A stretch of DNA of 64,000 nucleotides, taken from contig NZ_QQPQ01000001.1 of the NCBI RefSeq assembly GCF_003346715.1, positions 62,001-126,000 on the forward strand, read 5' to 3'. Source of the stretch: Oceanispirochaeta sp. M1. GTDB taxonomy: Bacteria > Spirochaetota > Spirochaetia > DSM-2461. Below, one piece after another: positions 46,916 to 55,404 of the stretch. The position numbers and the translations under genes are program-made. Below the pieces are notes generated by a model, which did not search any database, had not been told where the DNA came from, and worked only from the letters and a program-made list of their open reading frames with translations. Positions within the stretch are counted from its first letter, which is position 1. The number at the start of each line of letters is the position of its first letter.

Positions 46916-48490
46916 ATGAATGATTATATAGACGGGTTAACCGGTAAAGGGTCCCATTGTCATGATGGTCTGGAAGGGAACCCCAATATCCTACTGGTTA
47001 CCATGGATATGGTTCCTCCTGAATTTTATAATGGAAATCGTTCCATGGAGACTCCCCATCAAAGAAGCCTGGCACAGGAGGGTGTATCCTTTTCTCAGGC
47101 CTTTGCCACCTCTCCTTTATGCGGACCCTCCAGAACCTCCATTCTTACGGGACGCTTCTCCTATGTTACGGGAAACTCCGAGCGGGCTCATGATGGACAT
47201 GCGGTTCATCTTCGCTCTGAAGATATTATCTGGCCCGAGTATCTGAAATCCATGGGTTATCACTGCCGGCACATCGGCAAATCTCATGTGGGGACCGAAC
47301 ACTTTATGCGGGCTTTCGGTGAGAACTGTTCTCCCTGGGATCGCTGGTCTCCACCCTGGTACAACGAAGATCTCTTTATTCAGTTTTTGATGAATAAGGG
47401 TCTTTCCAGATTCACCTTCTCCAAAGAGATCCGGGGGATGAGCTGGGACGGAGAGAAAAATGGTAACTCCTATGGGGGCTGGTTGGCAGATCAGAAGGGC
47501 AAACCCTTTCCCGAAGATGCTATTTATCCCTCATTCCTGGTGGACAGGACAATATCCACACTGGATACCAGGGAAAACAAATCTGTTCCCTTTTATATGC
47601 AGCTGGACTTTTTCGGTCCTCACCAGCCCTTTGCCATTCCTGGAGGATGGGAAGAGAGGGAAGCTGAAATCAGAAAGGACATTGAATTTCCAGAGAGCTG
47701 GCTTCAATGGGAGGCCGACGGATTTCCGGCAGAAACAGATGATCCCAGGGTATATGATCTCTATCGAAAGAACTGGGGTATGAAGAATCGTCAGGATCTT
47801 GAGGATTACCTTGTGGCCAATCAGCTGCAGTATGAAATTATGGATAAACAGCTGGGCAGGCTGCTGGGTTATCTGAAAGAGAATGACCTCTATGATAATA
47901 CTATGATAATCTTCACTGCCGACCACGGCGAAATGAATGGTAAAAAGGGCTGTGTTGATAAGGGTGCCTACCTGAATCCTCAGACAATGCAGGTCCCTTT
48001 ATATCTGAAACCCGCAGAGAGTCAGACTGTCCCGAAGGGAAAGGTTGTGGATACTCCTTCTTCCCTGCTGGATATCTGCCCCACAGTCTGTGAGGCTGCA
48101 GGGTTGGAAATTCATGAAAGAATTGACGGTGTGAGTCTGTTTGAGACTCTGAAAAGCGGAAGCAGACCGGATGACAAGCATGTGATGTTTGATGTGTGGA
48201 ACCATGTCATGCCCAATCCCTGTGTAGGACTGGTCTTTGAAGAAGAGGGTGAAGCCTGTCTTTACAGCTATAACAGCACTTCAAGCAGAGATGAGCTGTA
48301 TCGGATGGATGATGCCGGGCAGATCAACAATATAATTAATAAAGATCTGAAGCTGAAAGATACCGCCAGGAAGAAAATGTTTTACGCCCTTTCAGGCGAT
48401 CCCCGATGGGAAGTGTATAACTGTTATTTTAAGCTGGAATACGCAGAGGACCTCGAGCTGAAGCCGGGGGATAATCAAAAATTCGAATAA
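46916..48490 (+). CDS. Sulfatase, Cys-type, without signal peptide
   Basis: 524 residues of the alkaline-phosphatase superfamily. NILLVTMDM begins the fold. C69-G-P-S-R73 is the C-x-P-S-R sulfatase site whose Cys must be converted to formylglycine, followed by TSILTGR. HIGKSHVG and IIFTADHGEMNG supply further metal and sulfate residues. The first metal motif has one Asp followed by Met rather than the usual double Asp. There is no signal peptide, so it probably acts in the cytoplasm on a sulfated sugar brought in by the transporter (inference). No maturase gene is in the window. Gap to the permease is six bases. Confidence 0.88.
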   Translation: MNDYIDGLTGKGSHCHDGLEGNPNILLVTMDMVPPEFYNGNRSMETPHQRSLAQEGVSFSQAFATSPLCGPSRTSILTGRFSYVTGNSERAHDGHAVHLRSEDIIWPEYLKSMGYHCRHIGKSHVGTEHFMRAFGENCSPWDRWSPPWYNEDLFIQFLMNKGLSRFTFSKEIRGMSWDGEKNGNSYGGWLADQKGKPFPEDAIYPSFLVDRTISTLDTRENKSVPFYMQLDFFGPHQPFAIPGGWEEREAEIRKDIEFPESWLQWEADGFPAETDDPRVYDLYRKNWGMKNRQDLEDYLVANQLQYEIMDKQLGRLLGYLKENDLYDNTMIIFTADHGEMNGKKGCVDKGAYLNPQTMQVPLYLKPAESQTVPKGKVVDTPSSLLDICPTVCEAAGLEIHERIDGVSLFETLKSGSRPDDKHVMFDVWNHVMPNPCVGLVFEEEGEACLYSYNSTSSRDELYRMDDAGQINNIINKDLKLKDTARKKMFYALSGDPRWEVYNCYFKLEYAEDLELKPGDNQKFE

Positions 48491-48511
48491 TCCTCCCTTT
48501 CAGGATATTTG

Positions 48512-48558
48512 AAGCCCGGATTCATTGCAGATTCTGCATTCGAATCCGGGCTTTTTTT
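48512..48558 (+). terminator. Strong terminator after the sulfatase operon
   Basis: AAGCCCGGATTC (48512-48523) pairs with GAATCCGGGCTT (48542-48553). A second small stem TGCAG/CTGCA lies in the loop and T residues run to 48558. Confidence 0.92.
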
Positions 48559-48621
48559 GATGATTGATGGCTGGGCCGGCTGCTGCCAGCATAAATGCCC
48601 GGAGCAGGCTCTATTTTTTTA

Positions 48622-48667
48622 TTTACACAATTTTTTAAATAATTATAAATAATCTCCGGTGTATAAT
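48622..48667 (+). promoter_or_regulatory. Candidate promoter elements for the sigma-factor operon
   Basis: TTTACA (48622-48627), 16-base spacer, TATAAA (48644-48649). A second -10-like TATAAT is at 48662-48667. The AT-rich region does not show the AAC/CGT motif of many ECF-autoregulated promoters. Confidence 0.4.
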
Positions 48668-48680
48668 CGTCTTTAGGTAT

Positions 48681-49235
48681 ATGAGTGCAGCAATGACTGA
48701 AGTACTACATAAACAGGAAGAGCCTCTGCTCAGTCTGTTCCTCAGCAAAACAGGTGACCACCAGGAGTCCCGGGATCTCCTTCAGGACCTCTATGAATCG
48801 GTTCTGAAAAATCTGGATACCTTTGCTGCAGTAGAGGATCAGAGCGCCTGGCTGTTCAGAGCCGCACATAACAAAGTCATTGACTGGTATAGAAAAAGAG
48901 AACGGAATCAGATTCTGAGTCTGGATAAGGAGACTCTGGAGGAGAGATCCCTGCTTGAGCTTCTTGTCAGCCCCGAGCTGGATCTTGAAGACCGGCTGAT
49001 CAGGGACAGCCTTCTGCAGACCCTGGATTTTGCCATTGAAGCACTGCCTGACAAACTGCGCAGAGTTGTTGTGGCACAGGCTCTTGAGGGACAAACCTTC
49101 CGGGAGCTGTCAGAGGAGTGGGATATTCCTATGGGGACATTGCTCTCCAGGAAAAGGGAGGCACTCCGTCTTCTGGCAGAGGCTCTGAATGAGTTTTCTG
49201 ATGTATGGGAGGAACTTATATACTATGAAAATTGA
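48681..49235 (+). CDS. ECF-type RNA polymerase sigma factor
   Basis: 184 residues. Region 2 spans about 20-85 (DLLQDLYESVLKNL; AWLFRAAHNKVIDWYRKRER is the core-binding and -10 block). Region 4 spans about 125-180 (LPDKLRRVVVAQALEGQTFRELSEEWDIPMGTLLSRKREALRLL). It directs transcription of an unknown regulon. Its last codons overlap a 49-residue membrane-protein gene, which overlaps a second membrane-protein gene; there is no classical zinc-containing anti-sigma factor. Confidence 0.9.
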   Translation: MSAAMTEVLHKQEEPLLSLFLSKTGDHQESRDLLQDLYESVLKNLDTFAAVEDQSAWLFRAAHNKVIDWYRKRERNQILSLDKETLEERSLLELLVSPELDLEDRLIRDSLLQTLDFAIEALPDKLRRVVVAQALEGQTFRELSEEWDIPMGTLLSRKREALRLLAEALNEFSDVWEELIYYEN

Positions 49236-49374
49236 GAGAAGTTTAAAAAATATTATTACGGCGGCACTTGTTCTGCTGACAGCTGTATTACTGCTTGGTA
49301 GTTCAGGCCGTATGATGAGTAATTTCGCGGGACACTGGTGTGATGAAAATACAAATACAGGAGCTACACTATGA
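49225..49374 (+). CDS. Small single-pass membrane protein in sigma-factor operon
   Basis: 49 residues from ATG 49225, eleven bases inside the end of the sigma gene. A basic N-terminus, one hydrophobic helix (about 10-27: ITAALVLLTAVLLLG) and a short tail with one Cys. GGAGG at 49208-49212 may act as ribosome site. Tight overlap at both ends indicates coupled translation. It may anchor or inhibit the sigma factor or assist the next protein; no family recognised. Confidence 0.6.
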   Translation: MKIERSLKNIITAALVLLTAVLLLGSSGRMMSNFAGHWCDENTNTGATL

Positions 49375-49799
49375 TAGATTACAAAAAAATAAGACCCCTT
49401 GGAAAGGGAATCATATTCGGAGTTGGAGCATTGATTTTTGCAGCTTTTCTGGCGCTGCTTTTCGGCTGGGTACTGATGCTTTTGTGGAACTGGCTCATGC
49501 CGGAAATCTTCGGACTTCCGATGATCGGCTACTGGCAGGCATGGGGGCTGATTCTCTTGAGTCATCTTCTTTTTAAAGGCGGAGGTGCTCATGGCAGCAG
49601 CAGAAGAGCTCCCCACTTTCACCCGGGACAGGGCAGAAGCCCCGGTCGCAGACCTCCTCATATACATGACAATGAAGGATTTGATGAGTTCAAGAAAGAA
49701 TTTAAAGATAGAATGAGAGCCCGCTGGCATGAGCATGAAGACAGTGAGCAGGGTAACCGTGAGGGCGAGGAGATTGTTCCAGAGGATGAAAGTGACTGA
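49371..49799 (+). CDS. Two-helix membrane protein with His-rich tail, sigma-linked
   Basis: 142 residues, ATGA overlap with the small protein. Hydrophobic helices at about 13-38 and 50-68 contain a WNWLMPEIFGLPMIGYWQAWGLILLSHLLF block that I have seen in proteins next to sigma-70 genes in Proteobacteria and Bacteroidetes. The cytoplasmic or periplasmic tail (70-142) is rich in His, Arg, Glu and Asp (HFHPGQG, HIHDNE, RWHEHED), as expected for a metal-sensitive segment. Possible anti-sigma or stress-sensing role (inference). Confidence 0.65.
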   Translation: MIDYKKIRPLGKGIIFGVGALIFAAFLALLFGWVLMLLWNWLMPEIFGLPMIGYWQAWGLILLSHLLFKGGGAHGSSRRAPHFHPGQGRSPGRRPPHIHDNEGFDEFKKEFKDRMRARWHEHEDSEQGNREGEEIVPEDESD

Positions 49800-49854
49800 C
49801 TAGTTAGGAATATTGGTTTAAACTATTTTCAAACATTGTCTGTGAGGTTCGGTT

Positions 49855-51039
49855 TTGAAGATACTATTGATTATTCCTGTCATTCTTATCCTGGTATTGC
49901 TTTACCTGGTACTCCCCGAAGTGGATAAAAGCGGTCTGCGTCCTGACGGAGGCAGCCGTCTTAAAAATAAGCTTGCCGAACTTATGATCCGCAAGGGTGC
50001 TTCGGATCACAGGAGTATAAGTGATTATTCCCAGGTGGATGTAAGAATACCCCCCAGTACTTCCCAGACTGGGGTGGATTATAATGATTCATTTGTATTC
50101 CAGGGCTTTAATGCAGAGCAGGGAGTCGGTTACCTCACACGTCTGGGGTTCCGGGATGACGGTGAACTCACTGAAGTCTGGTTCTGGCTGGATGTAAAGG
50201 GAAAGATCTATTACAACAGGGAGCAGTTTTTTGATAACTCTCCTGCAGATAAAAGCGGCCTCTCCAAAGGCGGAGTGACATACCGGGTTCTGAATGAGGG
50301 TGAATACGAAATCACCTGGAAAGGAAAAAGTGAGCCTGATAATCAGGATATTCATGTCCAGTTTGTCTTTAAGGCAGACTCTCCCCACTATCTGATGAGT
50401 GAGCACAGAGATCCCCGGGCTTACGGCAAGGCCATGGCAGAGATGAAATGGAGCCGTGAATATTTTGAAAAACTCAGGGCTGAGGGAGCCGACCGCTATG
50501 AACGCGGCGGTGTTTCCACGGGTACTGTGAAAATTGGAGACGGTGAAGCCCTCAATGTCTCATTAAGGGGGTTTCGGGACCGATCCTGGGGTAAAAGAAA
50601 CTGGCTCTATATCAAGCGCTATATCTGGAACCTGATCAGTCTGAACGAGGATCTAGTTATCCACGGAAAAAGCTATAACTATATTATCTACACCACTGTG
50701 AATTATGGTGAAACCTTCAGTCACCTTGTATCAGGCTGGGCCGGAGGTAAAGACGGCATCAGGGCAATCTCCTATGCTTCTGATATGAGTCAAATCGGAG
50801 AAGATTCAATTGTTCCCAAAAACTACGAAACGAGCTTCAGGGTCATGGATTCGGATGAAATAATTACTCTGATTGTAAATGCCAGAGAGGGCAGTCATTC
50901 CTGGTTTGTCGCAGACGGTCAGTTTGAGGTAAACGAAACCTTTGCGGAATTTGAAGTGAAGGGCAGGGGAATCAGGGGAGAAGGGATGCAGGAGTTTGGT
51001 TTCAGCCATTTGGCTTATCCTGAGCGTAAAAATCAGTAA
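49855..51039 (+). CDS. Membrane-anchored CrtC/AttH-like beta-barrel protein
   Basis: 394 residues from TTG 49855, with GAGG upstream; a later start is possible. The N-terminus is one membrane helix (3-22). The body is beta-rich, and the RGFRDRSWGKRNW block near 240 matches the G-x-R-D-x-S-W-G motif of the lipocalin-like CrtC/AttH and DUF7064/7065 group, which includes carotenoid hydratases and many uncharacterised proteins. Substrate unknown. It is a monocistronic gene on current evidence. Confidence 0.6.
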   Translation: MKILLIIPVILILVLLYLVLPEVDKSGLRPDGGSRLKNKLAELMIRKGASDHRSISDYSQVDVRIPPSTSQTGVDYNDSFVFQGFNAEQGVGYLTRLGFRDDGELTEVWFWLDVKGKIYYNREQFFDNSPADKSGLSKGGVTYRVLNEGEYEITWKGKSEPDNQDIHVQFVFKADSPHYLMSEHRDPRAYGKAMAEMKWSREYFEKLRAEGADRYERGGVSTGTVKIGDGEALNVSLRGFRDRSWGKRNWLYIKRYIWNLISLNEDLVIHGKSYNYIIYTTVNYGETFSHLVSGWAGGKDGIRAISYASDMSQIGEDSIVPKNYETSFRVMDSDEIITLIVNAREGSHSWFVADGQFEVNETFAEFEVKGRGIRGEGMQEFGFSHLAYPERKNQ

Positions 51040-51059
51040 TCCTGTGAACCGAAGGGGGC

Positions 51060-53363
51060 TTAGCGTATCCACTCTTCCAGCAGGTTCTGCTCTCTGATCT
51101 TATGATACCTTACAAATTCTTCAAGATTTCTCATGGCCTGTTCGGCAGATAAAAATACGGGGACTCCTCCAGACTCAAGAATCTGTCCCATCCTGTTATA
51201 TTCAGAATCCAGACCCGATGTGGCCGTCAGTGAAACAATAAGAGGTTTGTCCATTCTTTTATTCAGCTCCACAATTCCTGCGGCAATATGGTCGGGATAG
51301 GCTTCAATTTCTTCATCTGTTGTATGGAGGAATCCTGCATGAGGAACAATTGACACAAGAAGACAGTCTACCGTATCCGAGTTGAGGAGAGTCTCTATGG
51401 ACTCAACAAAGAGCTTGTCTCCCACCATGGGGGTCAGATCCAGGAGAGGCTCAACGGTTACAAAATCAGGGAGTATTTCGCTCAGTCTGTTCTGGCACTC
51501 CTTATCCAGTTCCGCCAGCTCAAGGCGTCCCAGGTTGTCAGCGGCATTGGCTTTCTCGTAGCCCGCATTGGTCACAACTGCACAGCGCATACCGTAGGCT
51601 TTTTTGTCGGTGAGCATAGAGAAGGTTTTGATATATCCAAGATGGTCGGCCATGGTATCCGCAACAATCAGCCCTGCCTGCTTCATGGCTGCTTTGGCAA
51701 CAGCATATTCACCAGCCATGCTGGCCGTATGCGACTGGGTTGCCATTTTTCCCTCAAGGGTTCGTCCGGCCTTATACACTACAATAGGGGCGAAGTTTCG
51801 ATCTTTCAGACCCTGAGAGGCGATATCGAAAAAGCGGCGTCCGTCTCCATCGGCAAATCCTTCGATGTATACACCCATCACCCTGATATCAGGATCTTTA
51901 GACCAGTAGGCAATCAGGTCACAGGGACCGACATCCAACTGGTTTCCATAGCTCACAACGACCTTTGGACTCACCGCATGGCGCAGCTGTGCCAGTTCAA
52001 CAAGTCCAAGAGCCCCGCTCTGACTGAAGAGTGCCATATTACATTTGTTGGACAGATCCACTCTGAACTTCTTTTCAGGAATAAAAAATGTATTTATTCC
52101 TTTGCTTCCCGGCTTGCCGTCTGCAGGGGCACAGCCTGCATAGACAATACCAAGACAGTTCGGACCCATAATCCGGATTCCCTTATTTCGGCAGAGTGAC
52201 AGTATCTCTTCCTCAGGTCCTTTATCATGGGAGCTTTCACTGAATCCTCCGGGGATTAGCAGCAGGGCCCGGCAGTCGGTCTGAGCCGCCTGGGCAGCCA
52301 CAGCCGGTGCTGCCGCGGCGGGAACTGTCACTACCACAAGTTCTGCAGATTCCGGCAGTTCTTTCAGATCCTTATAAAGTTTTACCTTCTCACCATTCAA
52401 TAGAACTTCTTCGCCCTTGGGATTAACACAATAGATATCCTTTCTTCCCAGTTTTAGAAGGTTGGATGCAATTATATTTCCCGGCCTGTCGGAATCGCTC
52501 GTGCTGACACCTACTACTGCGATACCCCGTGGATGGAAGAAGGCATCAAGGCTTTCAGCCGATGGTATTTCTGTTTTCTGTACATCTTTTTTTTTGTCAA
52601 ATACAGCATAGCCGTCCAGGGCAATCAGTCTGTGATCAGGATCAAAAACAAAGGGATTGATTTCAAAATCACTGAAGTAGAATTCATCATCCCCATCAAA
52701 AAAGTTGGAAAAGAGGGTGGAGAGTTCACTGAATTTCATTTCCACATCAATTATCTGTTCAAGGTAGTCTCCCTTGTTCTCCTGTATATACTTCTTATGA
52801 ATATCCGTTGAGGAGAGGAGGGCTCTGGCCCACTCTTTGTTCAGAGGAGGGAGCACCAGATTGGGGGCTGAAAAATGAGAGGCGAAGTGTTCGGCATCAG
52901 AACCTCCCTTACTGAAGGAGATTACAGGACCGAAGGTCTCGCTCTCTCTGAATCCGATCATAACCTCATTCCCCAGTTCGGGGCTGTATTCTATAAAATC
53001 CACAAGGAGTACACCCGCAACGGGAATGTCCTGTTCCCTGAATCTTTCACGCATTGCCTGAAAAGAGTATTTGAGAAAATCAATGTCCTTATACAGAACT
53101 TTTACACCTCCCAGTTTTTCCTTATGGGCAACCTGGGGAGATACGATTTTCATTACGATACGGCTGCTGCCGAATTCCGAGAGAAGACTGCGGTTTATCT
53201 CTGTTTCGCTCTGGATAAAATGATAGCGGGGAGTTTGAAGATCCATGGCTTCCAGAATCTGATAGACTTCGAACTCATACAGTTCCTTACGCCCGTCTTC
53301 CTCTGCTGCCTTAAGTATTCTGTGAACCTGGTTATGCCACATCGGTATTTCTTTCAGACTCAT
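51060..53363 (-). CDS. ADP-forming acyl-CoA synthetase, fused subunits
   Basis: 767 residues, converts an acyl-CoA plus ADP and phosphate to acid, CoA and ATP or the reverse. Order: ATP-grasp domain (about 20-255, ending SDFEINPFVFD), CoA-binding Rossmann domain (about 280-375, HPRGIAVVGVSTS), then the succinyl-CoA-ligase-like region (about 400-765) with MGPNCLG, LFSQSGALG and SHTASMAG near 541; the His of the last is the expected phosphohistidine. The beta-like part precedes the alpha-like part, opposite to the alpha-first fused enzymes. Carries an energy-conserving role in fermentation of acetate or other short acids. Confidence 0.9.
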   Translation of the reverse strand: MSLKEIPMWHNQVHRILKAAEEDGRKELYEFEVYQILEAMDLQTPRYHFIQSETEINRSLLSEFGSSRIVMKIVSPQVAHKEKLGGVKVLYKDIDFLKYSFQAMRERFREQDIPVAGVLLVDFIEYSPELGNEVMIGFRESETFGPVISFSKGGSDAEHFASHFSAPNLVLPPLNKEWARALLSSTDIHKKYIQENKGDYLEQIIDVEMKFSELSTLFSNFFDGDDEFYFSDFEINPFVFDPDHRLIALDGYAVFDKKKDVQKTEIPSAESLDAFFHPRGIAVVGVSTSDSDRPGNIIASNLLKLGRKDIYCVNPKGEEVLLNGEKVKLYKDLKELPESAELVVVTVPAAAAPAVAAQAAQTDCRALLLIPGGFSESSHDKGPEEEILSLCRNKGIRIMGPNCLGIVYAGCAPADGKPGSKGINTFFIPEKKFRVDLSNKCNMALFSQSGALGLVELAQLRHAVSPKVVVSYGNQLDVGPCDLIAYWSKDPDIRVMGVYIEGFADGDGRRFFDIASQGLKDRNFAPIVVYKAGRTLEGKMATQSHTASMAGEYAVAKAAMKQAGLIVADTMADHLGYIKTFSMLTDKKAYGMRCAVVTNAGYEKANAADNLGRLELAELDKECQNRLSEILPDFVTVEPLLDLTPMVGDKLFVESIETLLNSDTVDCLLVSIVPHAGFLHTTDEEIEAYPDHIAAGIVELNKRMDKPLIVSLTATSGLDSEYNRMGQILESGGVPVFLSAEQAMRNLEEFVRYHKIREQNLLEEWIR

Positions 53364-53425
53364 GAATAGTCCCCCCTGGAATCTTCAGTGTAATGGAAAG
53401 ACCGGGGGCTGTCATTAAAAGATTC

Positions 53426-53449
53426 ACTGCCGGTGGTGAAACCGGCAGT
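53426..53449 (-). terminator. Hairpin between DOMON and acyl-CoA synthetase genes
   Basis: ACTGCCGGT (53426-53434) and ACCGGCAGT (53441-53449) form a perfect nine-base-pair stem with a six-base loop. On the minus strand it lies just after the DOMON stop; the following T run is broken (GAATCTTTT), so termination may be weak. Confidence 0.65.
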
Positions 53450-53475
53450 AATAAAGCTGTGGCAGTAATATGAGA

Positions 53476-53979
53476 TTATCGAATCTCTATATCAGCTGCG
53501 TATTTACTATTATGTTTCCAGGTGATTTTGTCACTCTTGTTTGAAGCCAGGAGGAGTCTGTAGACCTCTCCTCTCTCAAGTACTGTGTCGTATTCATCTC
53601 CAGAATCCAGAGGAATTGTGAATGTGATTTCTGTCGTATCCTCTGTCTGTCTTCCTGTAAGAACCTGAACGTCCTGACTGCCTCCAAGATCAATATCACT
53701 GGCATGTTTGAACTTGCCTGTTCCAAAATGATCTTCCGCCATTGCGATTCCCATCTCATCATCCACCCAGAGCATTATGATATTGGCATCTCTCATGACA
53801 GATGTGGCCCCTATACCGAAGGCAATCCATCCTGTTGTCTCGGCACTGAGAGTCACGACCAATTTATCTGCTTCTGTTTCCCAGACTAGAATAAATCCTT
53901 TTTCCTCAATTCTCTGCTCGGAAAATGCCGGTATGCTTAACAGGCATATCATTAAAATTAGAAAGAACTTCTTTTTCAC
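53476..53979 (-). CDS. Exported DOMON-domain protein
   Basis: 167 residues with a signal peptide (1-20, ends PAFS). The remainder is one DOMON domain: TTGWIAFGIG near 48, DANIIMLWVDDEMG near 64 and the C-terminal ITWKHNSKYAADIEI. DOMON domains bind haem b or sugars; Met and His positions typical of the haem form are present (MRDANI, WKHN) but not proof. It may be a periplasmic electron carrier or sensor. Confidence 0.83.
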   Translation of the reverse strand: MKKKFFLILMICLLSIPAFSEQRIEEKGFILVWETEADKLVVTLSAETTGWIAFGIGATSVMRDANIIMLWVDDEMGIAMAEDHFGTGKFKHASDIDLGGSQDVQVLTGRQTEDTTEITFTIPLDSGDEYDTVLERGEVYRLLLASNKSDKITWKHNSKYAADIEIR

Positions 53980-54169
53980 TAGTGGCCTCCACGGATTTGA
54001 TCCGTTATTATATCAACTTTTTTTATGTACATCTTAATCCTGATTGATTAAGCGGAACTTTTCCAGTTAAATTGTTCTGGAAATTATTATCATCAGAGAC
54101 GAAAATTGAATATGATTTCTTGTTTGAAAAAAAAATATATAAAATCTGATAAATGATGCGGAGGATGTT
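53980..54169. other. Intergenic region between divergent genes
   Basis: 190 AT-rich bases that must hold promoters for the DOMON and GcvR-like genes. I see no riboswitch-like structure or repeated operator. Confidence 0.35.
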
Positions 54170-54709
54170 ATGAATAATAACCTGGCTGTATTGACTGCCG
54201 TTGGACAGGATCGAATTGGAATTGTAGATGATCTGTCTTCAGAGATAGAGAAAAAGCATGGGAATATTCTTGAAAGCAGGATGTCGGTCCTGGGTGGTGA
54301 GTTTGCGGTTATAATGCTTGTGTCAGGTGAAAAAAGAGCCATCAGCAGTCTGATGGGCGATCTTGATCAGCTGGAGACGAAAATTAATCTGAGGATTGAA
54401 ATCAAACCTACAAATCAGCCTGAAAAGGATTCAAACGGAATCCCCTATACTCTGACCTGTGTTTCTCTGGACAGTCCGGGAATTATCCATTCTGTGACCC
54501 GTTTTATCAGACAGGAAGGTATAAATATTGAAAACCTGGAAACTGAAACAGCACATGCACCCTGGACGGGGGCGCCACTGTTCAGAATGAAAGCTAATGT
54601 TATTGTGCCCCTGTCTATCTCGGTTCAGGAGATCCGTCTCGGTCTGAATCAGCTGGAACAGGAAAAGGATCTGGATATCACATTCAAGGCAGTGTGCGGA
54701 ACATCCTGA
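54170..54709 (+). CDS. GcvR-like protein with two ACT domains
   Basis: 179 residues. Two ACT domains: the first begins LAVLTAVGQDRIGIVDDLSSEI, the second YTLTCVSLDSPGIIHSVTRFIRQEGINI; both carry the D-x-x-G-I-v ligand loop. E. coli GcvR binds glycine and restrains GcvA; here no GcvA gene is in view, so the partner is unknown. AGGATG-type ribosome site before the ATG. Confidence 0.85.
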   Translation: MNNNLAVLTAVGQDRIGIVDDLSSEIEKKHGNILESRMSVLGGEFAVIMLVSGEKRAISSLMGDLDQLETKINLRIEIKPTNQPEKDSNGIPYTLTCVSLDSPGIIHSVTRFIRQEGINIENLETETAHAPWTGAPLFRMKANVIVPLSISVQEIRLGLNQLEQEKDLDITFKAVCGTS

Positions 54710-54783
54710 TCCGGGAGGAACCGGGTTATAAATAATCCCTTTATGAGGCAGCAGAAATTGTTCAGAAGTAAAAAAGGTGATTA

Positions 54784-55404
54784 ATGATGATTGATTCCGT
54801 GTTAAGAAAATATTTTCAGTCCTTCTTTGATGTTCTGGCCCGGGGCTGTCAGAAACTGGGGCTGACTCCCGATCAGCTGACAGTGGCTGCTCTGATTCTT
54901 GGCGCAGCTTCAGCTCTGAGCATTCTTCCGGGCTGGTATATTCCCGCCCTGATTCTTCTTTGGCTTTCGGGGCTCCTTGATGTTCTTGACGGATCACTTG
55001 CAAGACTCAACGGAACTTCATCCCCCTCGGGTGCCTTTATGGATATGATTTTTGACAGATTGGTTGAGGTCTTTTTCGTTATAGCCTTTGCCGTATCAAA
55101 GCCGGAAGCCTCACTGGCTGTTATGGTATTCCTGGGTGCGGTCATCTTCAATTTTTCCACTTTTATGCTGGCGGGTTCCCTTTTCAGCAATAAAGGAGAG
55201 AAGAGCATCCACTATGATCCGGGGCTGGCCGAGCGGACAGAGACATTTCTGGTCTTTTCATTGATGCTGATTTTTCCGTCAGCAGGATTCGGCTTTCTCT
55301 GGATCTTCAATATTCTGATTATCATTACAGGGATCAGACGGTTCTTCAGGATACTCAGAGCTCAGAAGGATGAGAATATTTCGTCCGGTTCCGGGGGAGA
55401 TTAA
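54784..55404 (+). CDS. CDP-alcohol phosphatidyltransferase
   Basis: 206 residues with about six membrane helices. The catalytic motif D-G-x2-A-R-x8-G-x3-D-x3-D is complete: DGSLAR near 69, then G, D and D in SGAFMDMIFD, at about 69-91. The enzyme transfers a phosphatidyl group from CDP-diacylglycerol to an alcohol such as inositol phosphate or glycerol phosphate; the alcohol cannot be deduced. ATG 54784 or 54787 can serve as start. Ends in a four-base convergent overlap with the TVP38 gene. Confidence 0.9.
   Translation: MMIDSVLRKYFQSFFDVLARGCQKLGLTPDQLTVAALILGAASALSILPGWYIPALILLWLSGLLDVLDGSLARLNGTSSPSGAFMDMIFDRLVEVFFVIAFAVSKPEASLAVMVFLGAVIFNFSTFMLAGSLFSNKGEKSIHYDPGLAERTETFLVFSLMLIFPSAGFGFLWIFNILIIITGIRRFFRILRAQKDENISSGSGGD

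Noticed and set aside
49110-49736. 208-codon minus-strand frame across the sigma-factor operon
   Set aside because: Crosses three overlapping plus-strand genes with better starts and recognisable content.
51642-52199. 185-codon plus-strand frame within the acyl-CoA synthetase gene
   Set aside because: Antisense shadow of a well-supported 767-residue protein with low-complexity, family-less translation.
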